Shown here piece by piece: positions 34,653-44,079 of a stretch of 52,585 nucleotides of DNA. Under the pieces are notes generated by a model. That model was not told where the DNA came from. It did no database searches and saw only the letters and a program-made list of their open reading frames with translations. The DNA comes from Pseudoalteromonas sp. A601 (GTDB lineage Bacteria; Pseudomonadota; Gammaproteobacteria; Enterobacterales; Alteromonadaceae). The position numbers and the translations under genes were made by a program. The first letter of the stretch is position 1; the number at the start of each line of letters is the position of its first letter. Where the stretch lies: the NCBI RefSeq assembly GCF_002165575.1, contig NZ_MXQF01000031.1, forward strand, positions 1-52,585. The letters run 5' to 3'.

Positions 34653-36641
34653 ATGAGCACACAATCATTACAAAAAATTCTTATTGCCAATCGCGGCGAG
34701 ATAGCCTGTCGCGTTATGCGTACTGCGAAACAGATGGGTTTAACCACAGTGGCGGTTTATTCTGATGCCGATAAACACGCCCAGCATGTTAAATTAGCTG
34801 ACGAAGCTTATCATATCGGCGCAGCACCAAGTAAAGACTCTTATTTAGTGGCTGATAAAATCCTCAAGGTGGCACTTGATGCAAATGTTGATTGCATCCA
34901 CCCAGGTTATGGTTTTTTATCTGAAAACAGTGAATTTGCCAAAACCTGTGAACAGCACAACATCGCTTTTATTGGTCCACCAGCGTCAAGCATTGAAGCT
35001 ATGGGCTCAAAAACCCGTGCAAAAGAGATCATGGCCGCTGCCAATGTCCCTTTGGTGCCGGGATATTACGGTGATAAACAAGAACCTGAGTTTTTACAAG
35101 CTGAGGCTGAAAAAATTGGCTACCCTGTGCTTATCAAAGCAGCATTTGGCGGCGGTGGTAAAGGCATGCGTATTGTTCAGCACGCCAAAGACTTTTTAAC
35201 TGCATTGCAAGGTGCTCAACGTGAGGCCATTGCAGGTTTTGGTAACGATCTCGTATTACTAGAGCGCTATGTGAATAAGCCTCGCCATGTTGAAGTACAA
35301 GTATTTGCAGATAATCACGGTAACTGCGTGTATTTAGGCGACCGCGATTGCTCTTTACAACGTCGTCACCAAAAAGTCATTGAAGAAGCCCCTGCCCCAG
35401 GACTTAGCGATGGACTGCGCAAAGAAATGGGTGAAGCTGCGGTGCGCTGTGCCTTGGCTATCAATTATCGTGGTGCTGGTACGGTAGAGTTTTTACTGTG
35501 TGGCGATGAGTTTTTCTTTATGGAAATGAATACTCGCCTGCAAGTAGAACACCCAGTAACAGAAATGGTGACCGGTGTAGATTTAGTCAATTGGCAAATC
35601 AATGTGGCGGCTGGTAACACCCTACCTTTAGAGCAAGCTGATATTGTGCTGCAAGGCCATAGTTTCGAAGCGCGTATTTATGCCGAAGATCCTAGTAATG
35701 ACTTTATTCCTTGTTCAGGCACGATTGACGGCTTGTATATACCTGCTGAATCTGAGTTTGTACGAATAGATACAGGTATCAAACAAGGGGATGAAATAAG
35801 CCCGTTTTATGACCCTATGATCGCAAAACTGATTGTTCATGATGATAACCGTACTGCAGCGCTTTCACGTTTAAGTACTGCTCTTGAGCAATTTCATTTA
35901 TCTGGATTTAGCTGCAACGTTAGCTTTTTACATAACTTAGCCAATCATCCAACCTTCAAACAAGGCGCACCGGATACGCACTTTATTGAAGAGCAAGGTG
36001 ATGCATTAATCACAAATGATGCTGCGTTAAATGCAGTTAGTAAAATTATCGCTGCATTTTGCTACTTAACAGATTTAAATAGCAATGGTAGTAGCCCTTG
36101 GGATCAGCTGTCTGGCTTTATGCTAAACCGTGAGTCCGTCATTACTATCCCTTTTAGTGACAGACCTATCACGGCAACTAAGTTGAATGACGGCTTTATC
36201 ATTCACCTAGACTCAGTGGACTATACAATCACAGGCTCGATTGAAAATAACCTGTGCCAGTTGTTTATTAATGGAGATAAGCATCGCTGTCATGTTGTTA
36301 ATACAGCTAATTCTATTACCGTGATGTATAAAGCGCTACAGACTACGTTTGAATTAACCAACAAGCACTATGTAAGTGAGCATGAAAGTGAAGCACTGCC
36401 TCTTGCAGCCCCTTTAAATGGCACTGTGGTTAAACACCTTGTCGAAGTAGGTCAGCAAATTAAAAAAGGTGATGCTGTTGTTATTATTGAAGCAATGAAA
36501 ATGGAGTATACCCTCAACGCACCACACGATGGCATATTACAAAGTTATTGCTTTGCACAAGGGGAATTGGTAAGTCATGGTGCCCTACTTGCTATAGTAA
36601 CTGATGAGAATGCGACTGATGTGGGTACCGCCGATGAGTAA
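34653..36641 (+). CDS. liuD: Methylcrotonyl-CoA carboxylase biotin-containing (alpha) subunit
   Basis: A 662-residue three-part enzyme. The biotin carboxylase half (residues 1-450) has KILIANRGEIACRV, HPGYGFLSEN, FGGGGKGMR and EMNTRLQVEHPVTE. A linker of about 120 residues follows, and the carboxyl-terminal biotin carrier domain has EAMKMEYTL with the biotinylated Lys616. I chose ATG at 34653, with AGGA six bases upstream, over an ORF start at 34632 inside liuC. It pairs with LiuB. Confidence 0.95.
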   Translation: MSTQSLQKILIANRGEIACRVMRTAKQMGLTTVAVYSDADKHAQHVKLADEAYHIGAAPSKDSYLVADKILKVALDANVDCIHPGYGFLSENSEFAKTCEQHNIAFIGPPASSIEAMGSKTRAKEIMAAANVPLVPGYYGDKQEPEFLQAEAEKIGYPVLIKAAFGGGGKGMRIVQHAKDFLTALQGAQREAIAGFGNDLVLLERYVNKPRHVEVQVFADNHGNCVYLGDRDCSLQRRHQKVIEEAPAPGLSDGLRKEMGEAAVRCALAINYRGAGTVEFLLCGDEFFFMEMNTRLQVEHPVTEMVTGVDLVNWQINVAAGNTLPLEQADIVLQGHSFEARIYAEDPSNDFIPCSGTIDGLYIPAESEFVRIDTGIKQGDEISPFYDPMIAKLIVHDDNRTAALSRLSTALEQFHLSGFSCNVSFLHNLANHPTFKQGAPDTHFIEEQGDALITNDAALNAVSKIIAAFCYLTDLNSNGSSPWDQLSGFMLNRESVITIPFSDRPITATKLNDGFIIHLDSVDYTITGSIENNLCQLFINGDKHRCHVVNTANSITVMYKALQTTFELTNKHYVSEHESEALPLAAPLNGTVVKHLVEVGQQIKKGDAVVIIEAMKMEYTLNAPHDGILQSYCFAQGELVSHGALLAIVTDENATDVGTADE

Positions 36642-37557
36642 CTTATCAGCCAACACATTACCTACAAAAGTACGTATTGTTGAAGTAGGTGCGCGAGATG
36701 GCCTGCAAAATGAAAGCGCCGTTAGCACCCAAGACAAAGTATCACTCATTAACGCACTAGCAGCGGCAGGTATTAGCTATATCGAAGCGGGCGCGTTTGT
36801 CTCCCCTAAATGGGTGCCGCAAATGGCCGATTCGCGCGATGTAATAAGCGCCCTAACTCTACCAGATACTAACTTAACTGCCCTCACTCCAAACTTAAAA
36901 GGGGCGCAAGCGGCGCATGAAGTAGGTATTAAAGAGTTTGCCATATTCACAGCAGCCAGTGAGTCATTTTGCCAAAAGAACATCAACTGCTCAATTGAGC
37001 AAAGTATTGCTCGCTTTGCCGATGTCATGGAATTTGCCAAACAACATAATATCCGTGTACGTGGCTATGTAAGCTGTGTATTAGGTTGCCCCTACGAAGG
37101 CGATATAAATCCGCAACAGGTGCTAAAAGTGAGCCAGATGTTGTTAGAGTTAGGCTGCTATGAAATAAGTCTTGGTGACACCATAGGCGTAGGCACGGCT
37201 AATAAAGTAGATGAGTTATTGGATGTGTTGTTAGCGCATATTGATAAATCATTATTAGCAGTTCACTTTCATGACACTTACGGCCAAGCGCTCACAAATA
37301 TTTACACAGCCTTAAACCGTGGCATAGCAACGGTTGACAGTGCAGTTGCAGGGCTTGGTGGATGCCCTTACGCGAAGGGTGCGTCAGGAAATGTTGCCAC
37401 CGAAGATGTAGTTTACTTACTGCAAGGACTTGGCATAGAGCATGGAATTGATTTAGAAAGACTGGCTAAAGCTGGTTGGGCAATTTGCACAGCATTAAAC
37501 AAACAACCTGTGAGCAAGGTTTCCTTAGCTCTTAAAAATCAAATAGCGAATCAATAA
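36634..37557 (+). CDS. liuE: Hydroxymethylglutaryl-CoA lyase
   Basis: Splits HMG-CoA into acetoacetate and acetyl-CoA, the end of the leucine branch. The 307-residue TIM-barrel enzyme has VEVGARDGLQNE, YVSCVLGCPYEG, HFHDTYGQAL (metal histidines) and the signature GGCPYAKGASGN with the active cysteine. The ATG at 36634 lies inside the last codons of liuD, overlapping by eight bases, so translation is probably coupled. Confidence 0.94.
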   Translation: MSNLSANTLPTKVRIVEVGARDGLQNESAVSTQDKVSLINALAAAGISYIEAGAFVSPKWVPQMADSRDVISALTLPDTNLTALTPNLKGAQAAHEVGIKEFAIFTAASESFCQKNINCSIEQSIARFADVMEFAKQHNIRVRGYVSCVLGCPYEGDINPQQVLKVSQMLLELGCYEISLGDTIGVGTANKVDELLDVLLAHIDKSLLAVHFHDTYGQALTNIYTALNRGIATVDSAVAGLGGCPYAKGASGNVATEDVVYLLQGLGIEHGIDLERLAKAGWAICTALNKQPVSKVSLALKNQIANQ

Positions 37558-37610
37558 ACTATATTTAATATAGATTGATTACATCATAATTATAATTAAG
37601 GAGTGGGCCC

Positions 37611-38309
37611 ATGGCCGGTTTCGATAAAGTAGTTTCAAGCTATGAAGCTGCAATGGAAGGGTTAAAAGACGGCGATACAATAATTGCTGGTGGATTTGGT
37701 TTATGTGGAATTCCTGAGGGATTAATCAGCGAAATTAAACGTAAACAAACTAAAGACCTAACTGTAGTTTCAAATAACTGCGGCGTGGATGACTTTGGTT
37801 TAGGGATTTTGTTACATGACAAGCAAATAAAAAAAATTATCGCCTCGTATGTCGGTGAAAATGCCCTATTTGAACAGCAACTACTGAGCGGTGAAATTGA
37901 TGTGGTACTCACTCCACAAGGTACACTCGCTGAAAAAATGCGTGCAGGCGGTGCTGGTATTCCTGCTTTTTACACCGCAACAGGTTACGGTACACCGGTA
38001 GCAGAAGGTAAAGAAGTAAAAGAGTTTGATGGTCGCCCTTATATTCTAGAAGAATCAATCACCGGTGAGTTTGCCATTGTTAAAGCGTGGAAAGCAGATA
38101 GATATGGTAACCTTGTTTTTCGCCATACAGCCATGAACTTTAACCCAATGGCCGCCACTGCAGGTAAAATTACCGTTGCCGAAGTGGAAGAAATTGTAGA
38201 ACCAGGAGAGCTTGAACCGAGTCAAATTCATACCCCTGGTATTTTTGTGAATCGCGTTATTAAAGGCAGCTTTGAAAAACGCATCGAACGCACAACTACT
38301 CGCGATTAG
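37611..38309 (+). CDS. scoA: 3-oxoacid CoA-transferase subunit A
   Basis: A 232-residue subunit of succinyl-CoA:acetoacetate CoA-transferase. The glycine-rich start DGDTIIAGGFGLCGIPEG and the terminal RVIKGSFEKRIE match the family. It activates acetoacetate made by LiuE. AAGGAG lies seven bases before the ATG. It follows liuE by 53 bases, part of the same transcript. Confidence 0.93.
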   Translation: MAGFDKVVSSYEAAMEGLKDGDTIIAGGFGLCGIPEGLISEIKRKQTKDLTVVSNNCGVDDFGLGILLHDKQIKKIIASYVGENALFEQQLLSGEIDVVLTPQGTLAEKMRAGGAGIPAFYTATGYGTPVAEGKEVKEFDGRPYILEESITGEFAIVKAWKADRYGNLVFRHTAMNFNPMAATAGKITVAEVEEIVEPGELEPSQIHTPGIFVNRVIKGSFEKRIERTTTRD

Positions 38310-38320
38310 GAGCACACAAC

Positions 38321-38977
38321 ATGGCATTATCACGTGAACAAGTCGCAATGCGTGTTGCGCAAGAGCTACAAGACGGTTACTACGTTAATTTAGGGATCGG
38401 AATTCCAACCTTAGTGGCTAACTATGTACCTGATGGCATTGAAGTTATGCTACAGTCTGAAAATGGCTTGCTGGGTATGGGTCCCTACCCGACTAAAGCT
38501 GAACTTGATGCTGATATGATCAACGCGGGTAAAGAAACCGTGACAGCAGCCACGGGAGCTGCAATATTTAATAGTGCAGATAGTTTTGCAATGATCCGTG
38601 GTGGTCATGTAGACTTAACAGTCTTAGGTGCATTTGAAGTTGACCAGAACGGAAACATCGCCTCGTGGATGATCCCCAAAAAGCTGATTAAAGGCATGGG
38701 CGGCGCGATGGACCTTGTTGCTGGCGCAAAGAATATTATTGTTACTATGACCCATGCGAGTAAACATGGTGACTCAAAACTGCTTGAAAGTTGTAATTTA
38801 CCGTTAACTGGTGTTAACTGTGTAAAGAAAATAGTGACAGATTTAGCCGTGTTAGAAGTTAAAGACGGCGCATTTCATCTACTAGAGCGCGCGCCAGGCG
38901 TGTCAGTCGATGAAATTATTAGCAAAACGGCAGGCAAATTGCTTGTCACTGGTGATGTTCCAGAGATGGTGTTTTAA
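38321..38977 (+). CDS. scoB: 3-oxoacid CoA-transferase subunit B
   Basis: A 218-residue partner of ScoA. The catalytic glutamate is Glu47 in QSENGLLGMGP, the conserved SENG motif of the family. AGGAG lies eight bases before the ATG, 11 bases after the scoA stop. With the thiolase of the other arm it takes acetoacetate to two acetyl-CoA. It ends the liu transcript at a strong terminator. Confidence 0.94.
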   Translation: MALSREQVAMRVAQELQDGYYVNLGIGIPTLVANYVPDGIEVMLQSENGLLGMGPYPTKAELDADMINAGKETVTAATGAAIFNSADSFAMIRGGHVDLTVLGAFEVDQNGNIASWMIPKKLIKGMGGAMDLVAGAKNIIVTMTHASKHGDSKLLESCNLPLTGVNCVKKIVTDLAVLEVKDGAFHLLERAPGVSVDEIISKTAGKLLVTGDVPEMVF

Positions 38978-39350
38978 CTTAACCTCTCAATAAATCACCT
39001 TGTACCGACCTCATTCCCAGTGCCAATGGCGCTGAGTTACCCAAAATCCCTCGCAAGAGGGATTTTTTTTGCGCAAAACTAATTGCACCATTTTATAGCA
39101 AAGCCATTTTCGTTGCCCCAAAGTAGTAAAATCGCTGAAATCTTATCTATGCTACTAATATTGCAAATAAATCAACTGTAACAATGATTAATCAAAAATA
39201 TTCGCGATTGTAATTTTAATAAGCGTAATATGTTTATTTTTTATTAATATAAGCAAAAATTAATCAGTTGACGAACTATTTCAGCTAAGTCTTTGCAAAT
39301 TGGGTTGTTTATTGCTTAACTATCCTTATTGAGAATTACTAACATCGACT
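38978..39350. other. AT-rich gap between the liu transcript and the LysR gene
   Basis: This 373-bp stretch holds the liu terminator near its left end. The right part is AT-rich and presumably carries the LysR promoter. I see no gene, RNA structure or repeat beyond that. Confidence 0.5.
39043..39070 (+). terminator. Terminator of liuRABCDE-scoAB
   Basis: Ten-base arms AAAATCCCTC and GAGGGATTTT around GCAA, then eight T in all: a classic rho-independent terminator about 65 bases past scoB. Confidence 0.9.
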
Positions 39351-40229
39351 ATGCAAACACCTATTAGAGGATTACGTTCGTTTTGTTTTGCGGCAAGAAC
39401 GTTAAGCTTTAAAGAAGCCGCTAACCAGCTTTATCTAACTCCATCTGCTGTGAGTCATCAAATTAAACAATTGGAAGAGCAGCTAGGTATTGAGCTTTTT
39501 GAGCGCCAAACGCGTTCAATTCGGTTAACGTCCGCGGGGAAAAACTTTTATGACTCTGTATCGCCTTTGATAAAAGCGCTTGAAAAGACCATAACCGAAT
39601 TTAGTCAGCTGCAAGAAAATGTAAATATAAGTATTACCTTACCTGAGTTCTTTGCCAGTGAACTATTAATGCCTAAACTCAGTGAATGGACCACAGAGCA
39701 TCCAAATACAAATTTACAATTAAACACCATGAAAACGCGTAAGGAGCTGACTAAGCAAAGTGATCTTTCTATTGTTTTATCATCCTCTAAGCCTATTGAA
39801 GGTGTGGTGCATGAGCTATTTTCGTTGTCATACTCTCCAGCCTGTAACAAAAAGAATTGGGAGGCATGGAAAGATGAACCATTTCAGGCACTCAATGAAG
39901 TACCTCTAATATTGCATAAGGCACGCCCATGGGCTTGGCACCAATGGGCTGAGCATGCAGGTATTGAAGACTTCGCGCCGAAACAAATAATCCAAGTCGA
40001 CAGCATGTTTGGTGTAGCACGCGCCGCACAGCAAGGAATGGGGATCGCACTTATCCCCTTGCCTATCAGCCAAACGTGGTTCGAAGAAGAGTGGTTGTTT
40101 AACTTCACAAACTTACCGCTAAAAACTAAAGATAAGTATTACTTGGTTCATCACGAACCCAGCGAGTCTAATGCTTCACTAGAGCTCTTTATTAAATGGC
40201 TGCTAGATACATACAAACATTTAAAATAA
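39351..40229 (+). CDS. LysR family transcriptional regulator
   Basis: A 292-residue LysR protein of the GcvA-like type. The DNA-binding helix-turn-helix is at residues 8-65 (AARTLSFKEAANQLYLTPSAVSHQIKQLE abridged: SFKEAANQLYLTPSAVSHQ), then a ligand domain with QGMGIALIPLPI near 225. Its target is unclear: it lies between the liu terminator and a TPR-like gene, all on the plus strand, with no divergent partner. A small hairpin follows its stop. Confidence 0.85.
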   Translation: MQTPIRGLRSFCFAARTLSFKEAANQLYLTPSAVSHQIKQLEEQLGIELFERQTRSIRLTSAGKNFYDSVSPLIKALEKTITEFSQLQENVNISITLPEFFASELLMPKLSEWTTEHPNTNLQLNTMKTRKELTKQSDLSIVLSSSKPIEGVVHELFSLSYSPACNKKNWEAWKDEPFQALNEVPLILHKARPWAWHQWAEHAGIEDFAPKQIIQVDSMFGVARAAQQGMGIALIPLPISQTWFEEEWLFNFTNLPLKTKDKYYLVHHEPSESNASLELFIKWLLDTYKHLK

Positions 40230-40237
40230 TTATTTAT

Positions 40238-40259
40238 ACAGCAACTCTGGAGTTGCTGT
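40238..40259 (+). terminator. Hairpin after the LysR gene
   Basis: Ten-base arms ACAGCAACTC and GAGTTGCTGT with a two-base apex, eight bases past the stop codon. The T-run after it is short, so it is a moderate terminator candidate. Confidence 0.5.
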
Positions 40260-40386
40260 TCACTGTCTTACATACGTAAATAAATTTCACTTGTAAGGTG
40301 TCTTTTTATCGTTTGTACCGCTCGCCAGCTCTGACTAAAGTTAATGTGTTCATTATGAACAACCAAATAACTCAGAGGAAATTATC

Positions 40387-40863
40387 ATGTTAAATATACT
40401 AACGAAGCGAATTTTAGTTGCGACACTATTAACATCATCTTCAGCAGTACTTGCTGATCAAACAGACTATAAATTAATGGTTATTGATAATGAAGTATCT
40501 GCGAGCGCACTTTCAAATGGTGAAATGATGGCGTTGACTAAAGACAACGGAGTTATCAAGAACGACCCTAATCGCGCTTATGAGATCCCTTTTAATAGCT
40601 GTGCTGCGAATGTAAAATTAAGCAACTACGCTGATGCTGAAACCCTATGTACTCAGGCAATCACTTTACTTAAATCAAGTAAAGTACCTAGCTATAAGCG
40701 TAATGAGCTAACCTCGTTTGCTTTAAGTAACCGTGGGGTTGCCCGTATTATGTCACACAATGAGACAGCAGCAATTTCAGACTTTTATGAAGCTAACCAA
40801 ATGTTTAACAATGATTTAGTTAACCATAACTTAAATCGTGCTAAACAAAACTTAGCGTTATAA
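40387..40863 (+). CDS. Exported TPR-like repeat protein
   Basis: A 158-residue protein with a signal peptide (cleavage likely near VLA, residue 22). The C-terminal half has helical repeats that resemble tetratricopeptide units (AYEIPFNSCAANVKLSNY, ADAETLCTQAITLL, ALSNRGVARIM). Two cysteines in the mature protein may form a disulfide. It is periplasmic and of unknown role. GAGGAAA lies just before the ATG. It converges on msrAB. Confidence 0.65.
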   Translation: MLNILTKRILVATLLTSSSAVLADQTDYKLMVIDNEVSASALSNGEMMALTKDNGVIKNDPNRAYEIPFNSCAANVKLSNYADAETLCTQAITLLKSSKVPSYKRNELTSFALSNRGVARIMSHNETAAISDFYEANQMFNNDLVNHNLNRAKQNLAL

Positions 40864-40918
40864 ATGCGTTGTTTTTGATGCGGCACACTTAAGATGTTCT
40901 GTGTGTCGTTCACTTTAA

Positions 40919-42214
40919 TTAGCTATCACCTCTGGCAGCAAATTCTAATACCGTTGCATTTATACAATACCTATCTTGACCATTTGGCCCTTCCCCTGGA
41001 AACATATGCCCCAGATGTATCCCCGTTGATTTAGATTTGATTTCTATTCGCTGCATACCAAAGCTGTTATCTTCATGTTCAGTGACACTGTCTTTAATTG
41101 GGTGTGTGAAAGAAAGCCAACCTGTGCCTGATTTAAATCTATCGCGAGTGTCAAATAAAGGCTCGCCACTTAGCTTATCGATAAACTGGCCATCCGGTGT
41201 GTTTTTAAAAATATCGTATTGTTTACAAAAAGGGCTATCAGTGCGTGCATTAAAAGCAACACGATACGCTTCACTATCTCCTAATTTAAATGCCCCCAAC
41301 GCTTTATAAAATTCAGTATTTGTCACATACCCTTGGCGGCCAAATACTTCTTTACCATTTTCTAAAAATAAGATGGTAGGCGTTGCCCACGTAGGAGATT
41401 TAATAGTAAGGCCTGTTAGTTGATCAGCTTTTCTATAACTCAAAGGTATTGTGCCTTTGTAGTCATTTGTCACTTCTTTTTTTAACTTTTCACAGTAAGG
41501 GCAATAATCATGCGAATCAATGATCACAATCTGCTTACCTGCTAACAGCGCTTTATTATCCACTTCACTCTTTGGCTGCGTTGAGAACACCACACCTGTA
41601 GAGTGATCAGGGCAATATCCATTTGGATTTTTTGCTATGTAGTCCTGATGATATTCCTCAGCGGGGTAAAACTTATCCAGCGGTTTTATCACTGTTTTAA
41701 TTGAGTCGAAGCCTGCTGCCGTTAATTTAAGTTGATACTGTGCTTTTAATTGCTTTGCTATATCAAGTTGTGTTGAATTACTGGTTAATATAATAGAGCG
41801 GTATTGCGTGCCAATATCATTGCCTTGACGATTAAGCTGCGTTGGATCATGGCTTTCAAAATAACGCTTAAGTAGATCATCGGCTGTTAACACATTACTG
41901 TTAAACGTAACTTTGACAACTTCAGCGTAATTATTATCGTCAAAGCGTTTAGATGAGGCTGTTATATTTCTATAAGTGGCTTTAAAGCCATTGCCATCAG
42001 CGTAGCCCGAAACAGCATCTATCACACCGGGCATTGCTTCATAGCGCTTTTCAGCTCCCCAAAAACACCCAGAACCTAATACCAGTGTTTGTACATGCAT
42101 GCTGGCTTGAACATTTTTATTCGCTGTTTTTTCATCGCTCGCTAAAGCATATACACCAATGCTTGCACTCACTAGTGCTGTGCAAAGCATCATTGATAAC
42201 GGTTGTTTGAACAT
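40919..42214 (-). CDS. msrAB: Periplasmic MsrA-thioredoxin-MsrB fusion (methionine sulfoxide reductase)
   Basis: A 431-residue three-domain enzyme that repairs oxidised methionine in exported proteins. After a signal peptide (about residues 1-26), MsrA covers about 42-205 with catalytic Cys50 in GSGCFWGAE and a possible resolving Cys201. A thioredoxin-like domain covers about 220-310 with Cys238-Pro-Tyr-Cys241 and a cis-proline at 279. MsrB covers about 315-425 with SGTGWLSF and catalytic Cys417 in RYCINA. The zinc cysteines seen in many MsrB are not evident. PilB of Neisseria has thioredoxin first; here it is in the middle. Monocistronic. Confidence 0.88.
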   Translation of the reverse strand: MFKQPLSMMLCTALVSASIGVYALASDEKTANKNVQASMHVQTLVLGSGCFWGAEKRYEAMPGVIDAVSGYADGNGFKATYRNITASSKRFDDNNYAEVVKVTFNSNVLTADDLLKRYFESHDPTQLNRQGNDIGTQYRSIILTSNSTQLDIAKQLKAQYQLKLTAAGFDSIKTVIKPLDKFYPAEEYHQDYIAKNPNGYCPDHSTGVVFSTQPKSEVDNKALLAGKQIVIIDSHDYCPYCEKLKKEVTNDYKGTIPLSYRKADQLTGLTIKSPTWATPTILFLENGKEVFGRQGYVTNTEFYKALGAFKLGDSEAYRVAFNARTDSPFCKQYDIFKNTPDGQFIDKLSGEPLFDTRDRFKSGTGWLSFTHPIKDSVTEHEDNSFGMQRIEIKSKSTGIHLGHMFPGEGPNGQDRYCINATVLEFAARGDS

Positions 42215-42384
42215 ACAAAACTCCTAAAATGCGTTATTAATCTACTAGACCTATCAATTGACGTATTAATTTCAGCCTTAACGCTTCAAACCTTATATCT
42301 GTCGTGTTTAACTTAAAGTTTGAGCCCAGATAAGGTAAAAAGTCTTTTTATTTTAACTTTTGATATTAAAACTGGGTGTTAAAC

Positions 42385-43902
42385 ATGAAAAACGTTTTTA
42401 AAGCTTCTGCAATTGCCTTAGCGCTTGCAATAAGTACGCAAGTAACCGCGGCAGAGATTAACTTTTCGACAAAGATTAACAATAAAGCACAAACATTAGT
42501 GGTTTTTTATAGCCAAGATGCCAATAACAGTGCATTTAATGACGTTGATAAACAGTTCAAAAATCAACTTTCTCACACTATTGATATTAAGCAATTTGAT
42601 GGTAAATACGGCGATATACTGGAAGTTATTACAACTAACTCACGTAAACAGCAACGGGTTTTCATCGTTGGTACAGGCAAGCAACAACAACTAGACAAAT
42701 CAACCATCGCTAAATTGGGTGGCAATGTTCATGCGACGCTACTACAAAACAAAGTTGAATCTGCAAGCATCGTATTTGATAGCGTAAAAGGTACTATTAG
42801 TAACCCTGAGCTTGCTGCTAATTTTGCCCACGGTGCAAATTTACGAGATCACCGCTTCGAGAAATACAAACAAACGCCAAACACTGCCACTGTAAACTAC
42901 TACTTTGATGTAGATGACAAGAAACAGACCAACAACACATACTCTACGCTACAAAGCATAGAACAAGGCGTATTTTTAGCCCGTGATCTGACTTCTGAAG
43001 TAGCAACACATATGACGCCCGTTGCGTTTGCAAAAGCGGCAAAAGAATTAGAAGCACTCGGTGTTGAAATTACCGTTTTAGAACCAAATGAATTGAAAGA
43101 ACTCGGTATGGGTGCGCTTGAAGCAGTTGGCCGTGGCAGTGAACAAGGTGCACGATTAGTTGTAGCACATTATAAAGGCTCAAACACAACGCCCATTGCA
43201 TTAGTTGGTAAAGGGATCACTTTTGATTCTGGTGGTTATAGCATCAAAACTGGCGCATCAATTGCCCGCATGAAATCTGATATGGCGGGCGCCGCCGCGG
43301 TGCTTGGTACCGTTAAAGCAATGGCTTTAGCTAAAGCGGATAAAAATGTCGTGGCCGTTATGGGCATGGCGGCTAATATGGTGTCACAATTTGCTGTAGC
43401 CCCTGGCGATGTTGTACGCACTGCTGAAGGCCTCAGCGTTGAAATAGTCAACACTGATGCTGAAGGACGCTTAGTGTTAAGTGATGCCATGTGGTATGCA
43501 CGTAAACATTTTAATCCTGAAATCATGATTGATGTTGCCACTTTAACAGGTTCAAAAATCAAAGCTGTGGGCAATGATTACGCTGGCGTTTTTTCACAAG
43601 ACGATACGCTTATTTCACAACTTACCTTAGCGGGTAAACATGTAAACGAAAACCTATGGCGCCTGCCTTTAGGCTACAAAAGCACGTTAAGTTCTGACAT
43701 TGCAGATCTTAAGAACCTAGGTTCAAGCGGACCAGGTGCTACAACGGCAGCGAGCTTTTTAGAGCACTTTGCTGGTGAGACCCGTTGGGTACACATAGAT
43801 ATTGCAGGTAATGCACTTGCGACTAAAGGCAAAGATGAAATCTCACCTGGCGGCACAGGCTTTGGTGTGCGACTTTTAAGTGAGTGGCTGTTAAGTAATT
43901 AA
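42385..43902 (+). CDS. Exported M17-family leucyl aminopeptidase
   Basis: A 505-residue zinc aminopeptidase. The metal-binding residues are in VGKGITFDSGG, RMKSDMAGAAAVLG and the signature NTDAEGRLVLSDA. Unlike cytoplasmic PepA it starts with a clear signal peptide (ASAIALALAISTQVTAAE), so it should work in the periplasm or outside. ATG at 42385 is the likely start; a GTG at 42376 is also in frame. Fits peptide feeding with the S9 peptidase and GGT. Monocistronic. Confidence 0.88.
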   Translation: MKNVFKASAIALALAISTQVTAAEINFSTKINNKAQTLVVFYSQDANNSAFNDVDKQFKNQLSHTIDIKQFDGKYGDILEVITTNSRKQQRVFIVGTGKQQQLDKSTIAKLGGNVHATLLQNKVESASIVFDSVKGTISNPELAANFAHGANLRDHRFEKYKQTPNTATVNYYFDVDDKKQTNNTYSTLQSIEQGVFLARDLTSEVATHMTPVAFAKAAKELEALGVEITVLEPNELKELGMGALEAVGRGSEQGARLVVAHYKGSNTTPIALVGKGITFDSGGYSIKTGASIARMKSDMAGAAAVLGTVKAMALAKADKNVVAVMGMAANMVSQFAVAPGDVVRTAEGLSVEIVNTDAEGRLVLSDAMWYARKHFNPEIMIDVATLTGSKIKAVGNDYAGVFSQDDTLISQLTLAGKHVNENLWRLPLGYKSTLSSDIADLKNLGSSGPGATTAASFLEHFAGETRWVHIDIAGNALATKGKDEISPGGTGFGVRLLSEWLLSN

Positions 43903-43929
43903 GCTTTTATAATTAAGCCTTAAATATAT

Positions 43930-43961
43930 GGTGCATAAGTACAGTCGTTTACTTGTGCACC
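43930..43961 (+). terminator. Hairpin after the M17 aminopeptidase gene
   Basis: Twelve-base arms 43930-43941 (GGTGCATAAGTA) and 43950-43961 (TACTTGTGCACC) pair fully in RNA with one G-U pair and an eight-base loop. No T-run follows, so it may be a processing signal or factor-dependent terminator. The remaining 118 bases before pxpB show nothing clear. Confidence 0.4.
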
Positions 43962-44079
43962 TACTTAGATTTGCTTTGTATTTATATAGAGCGCCTATTA
44001 TTCTAGTCGCATAGGTGTAAACATTTTTAATTGAGTGTGGTAGCTTGACGTTATTAATAACTAAAAATAATAATCGTCA

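Noticed and set aside
38978..39350. Search for a small RNA or riboswitch in this gap
   Set aside because: Only the terminator hairpin was found; the rest is plain AT-rich DNA.
43236..43574. 112-residue frame opposite the M17 aminopeptidase
   Set aside because: Antisense to the conserved metal-binding region; no start signal.
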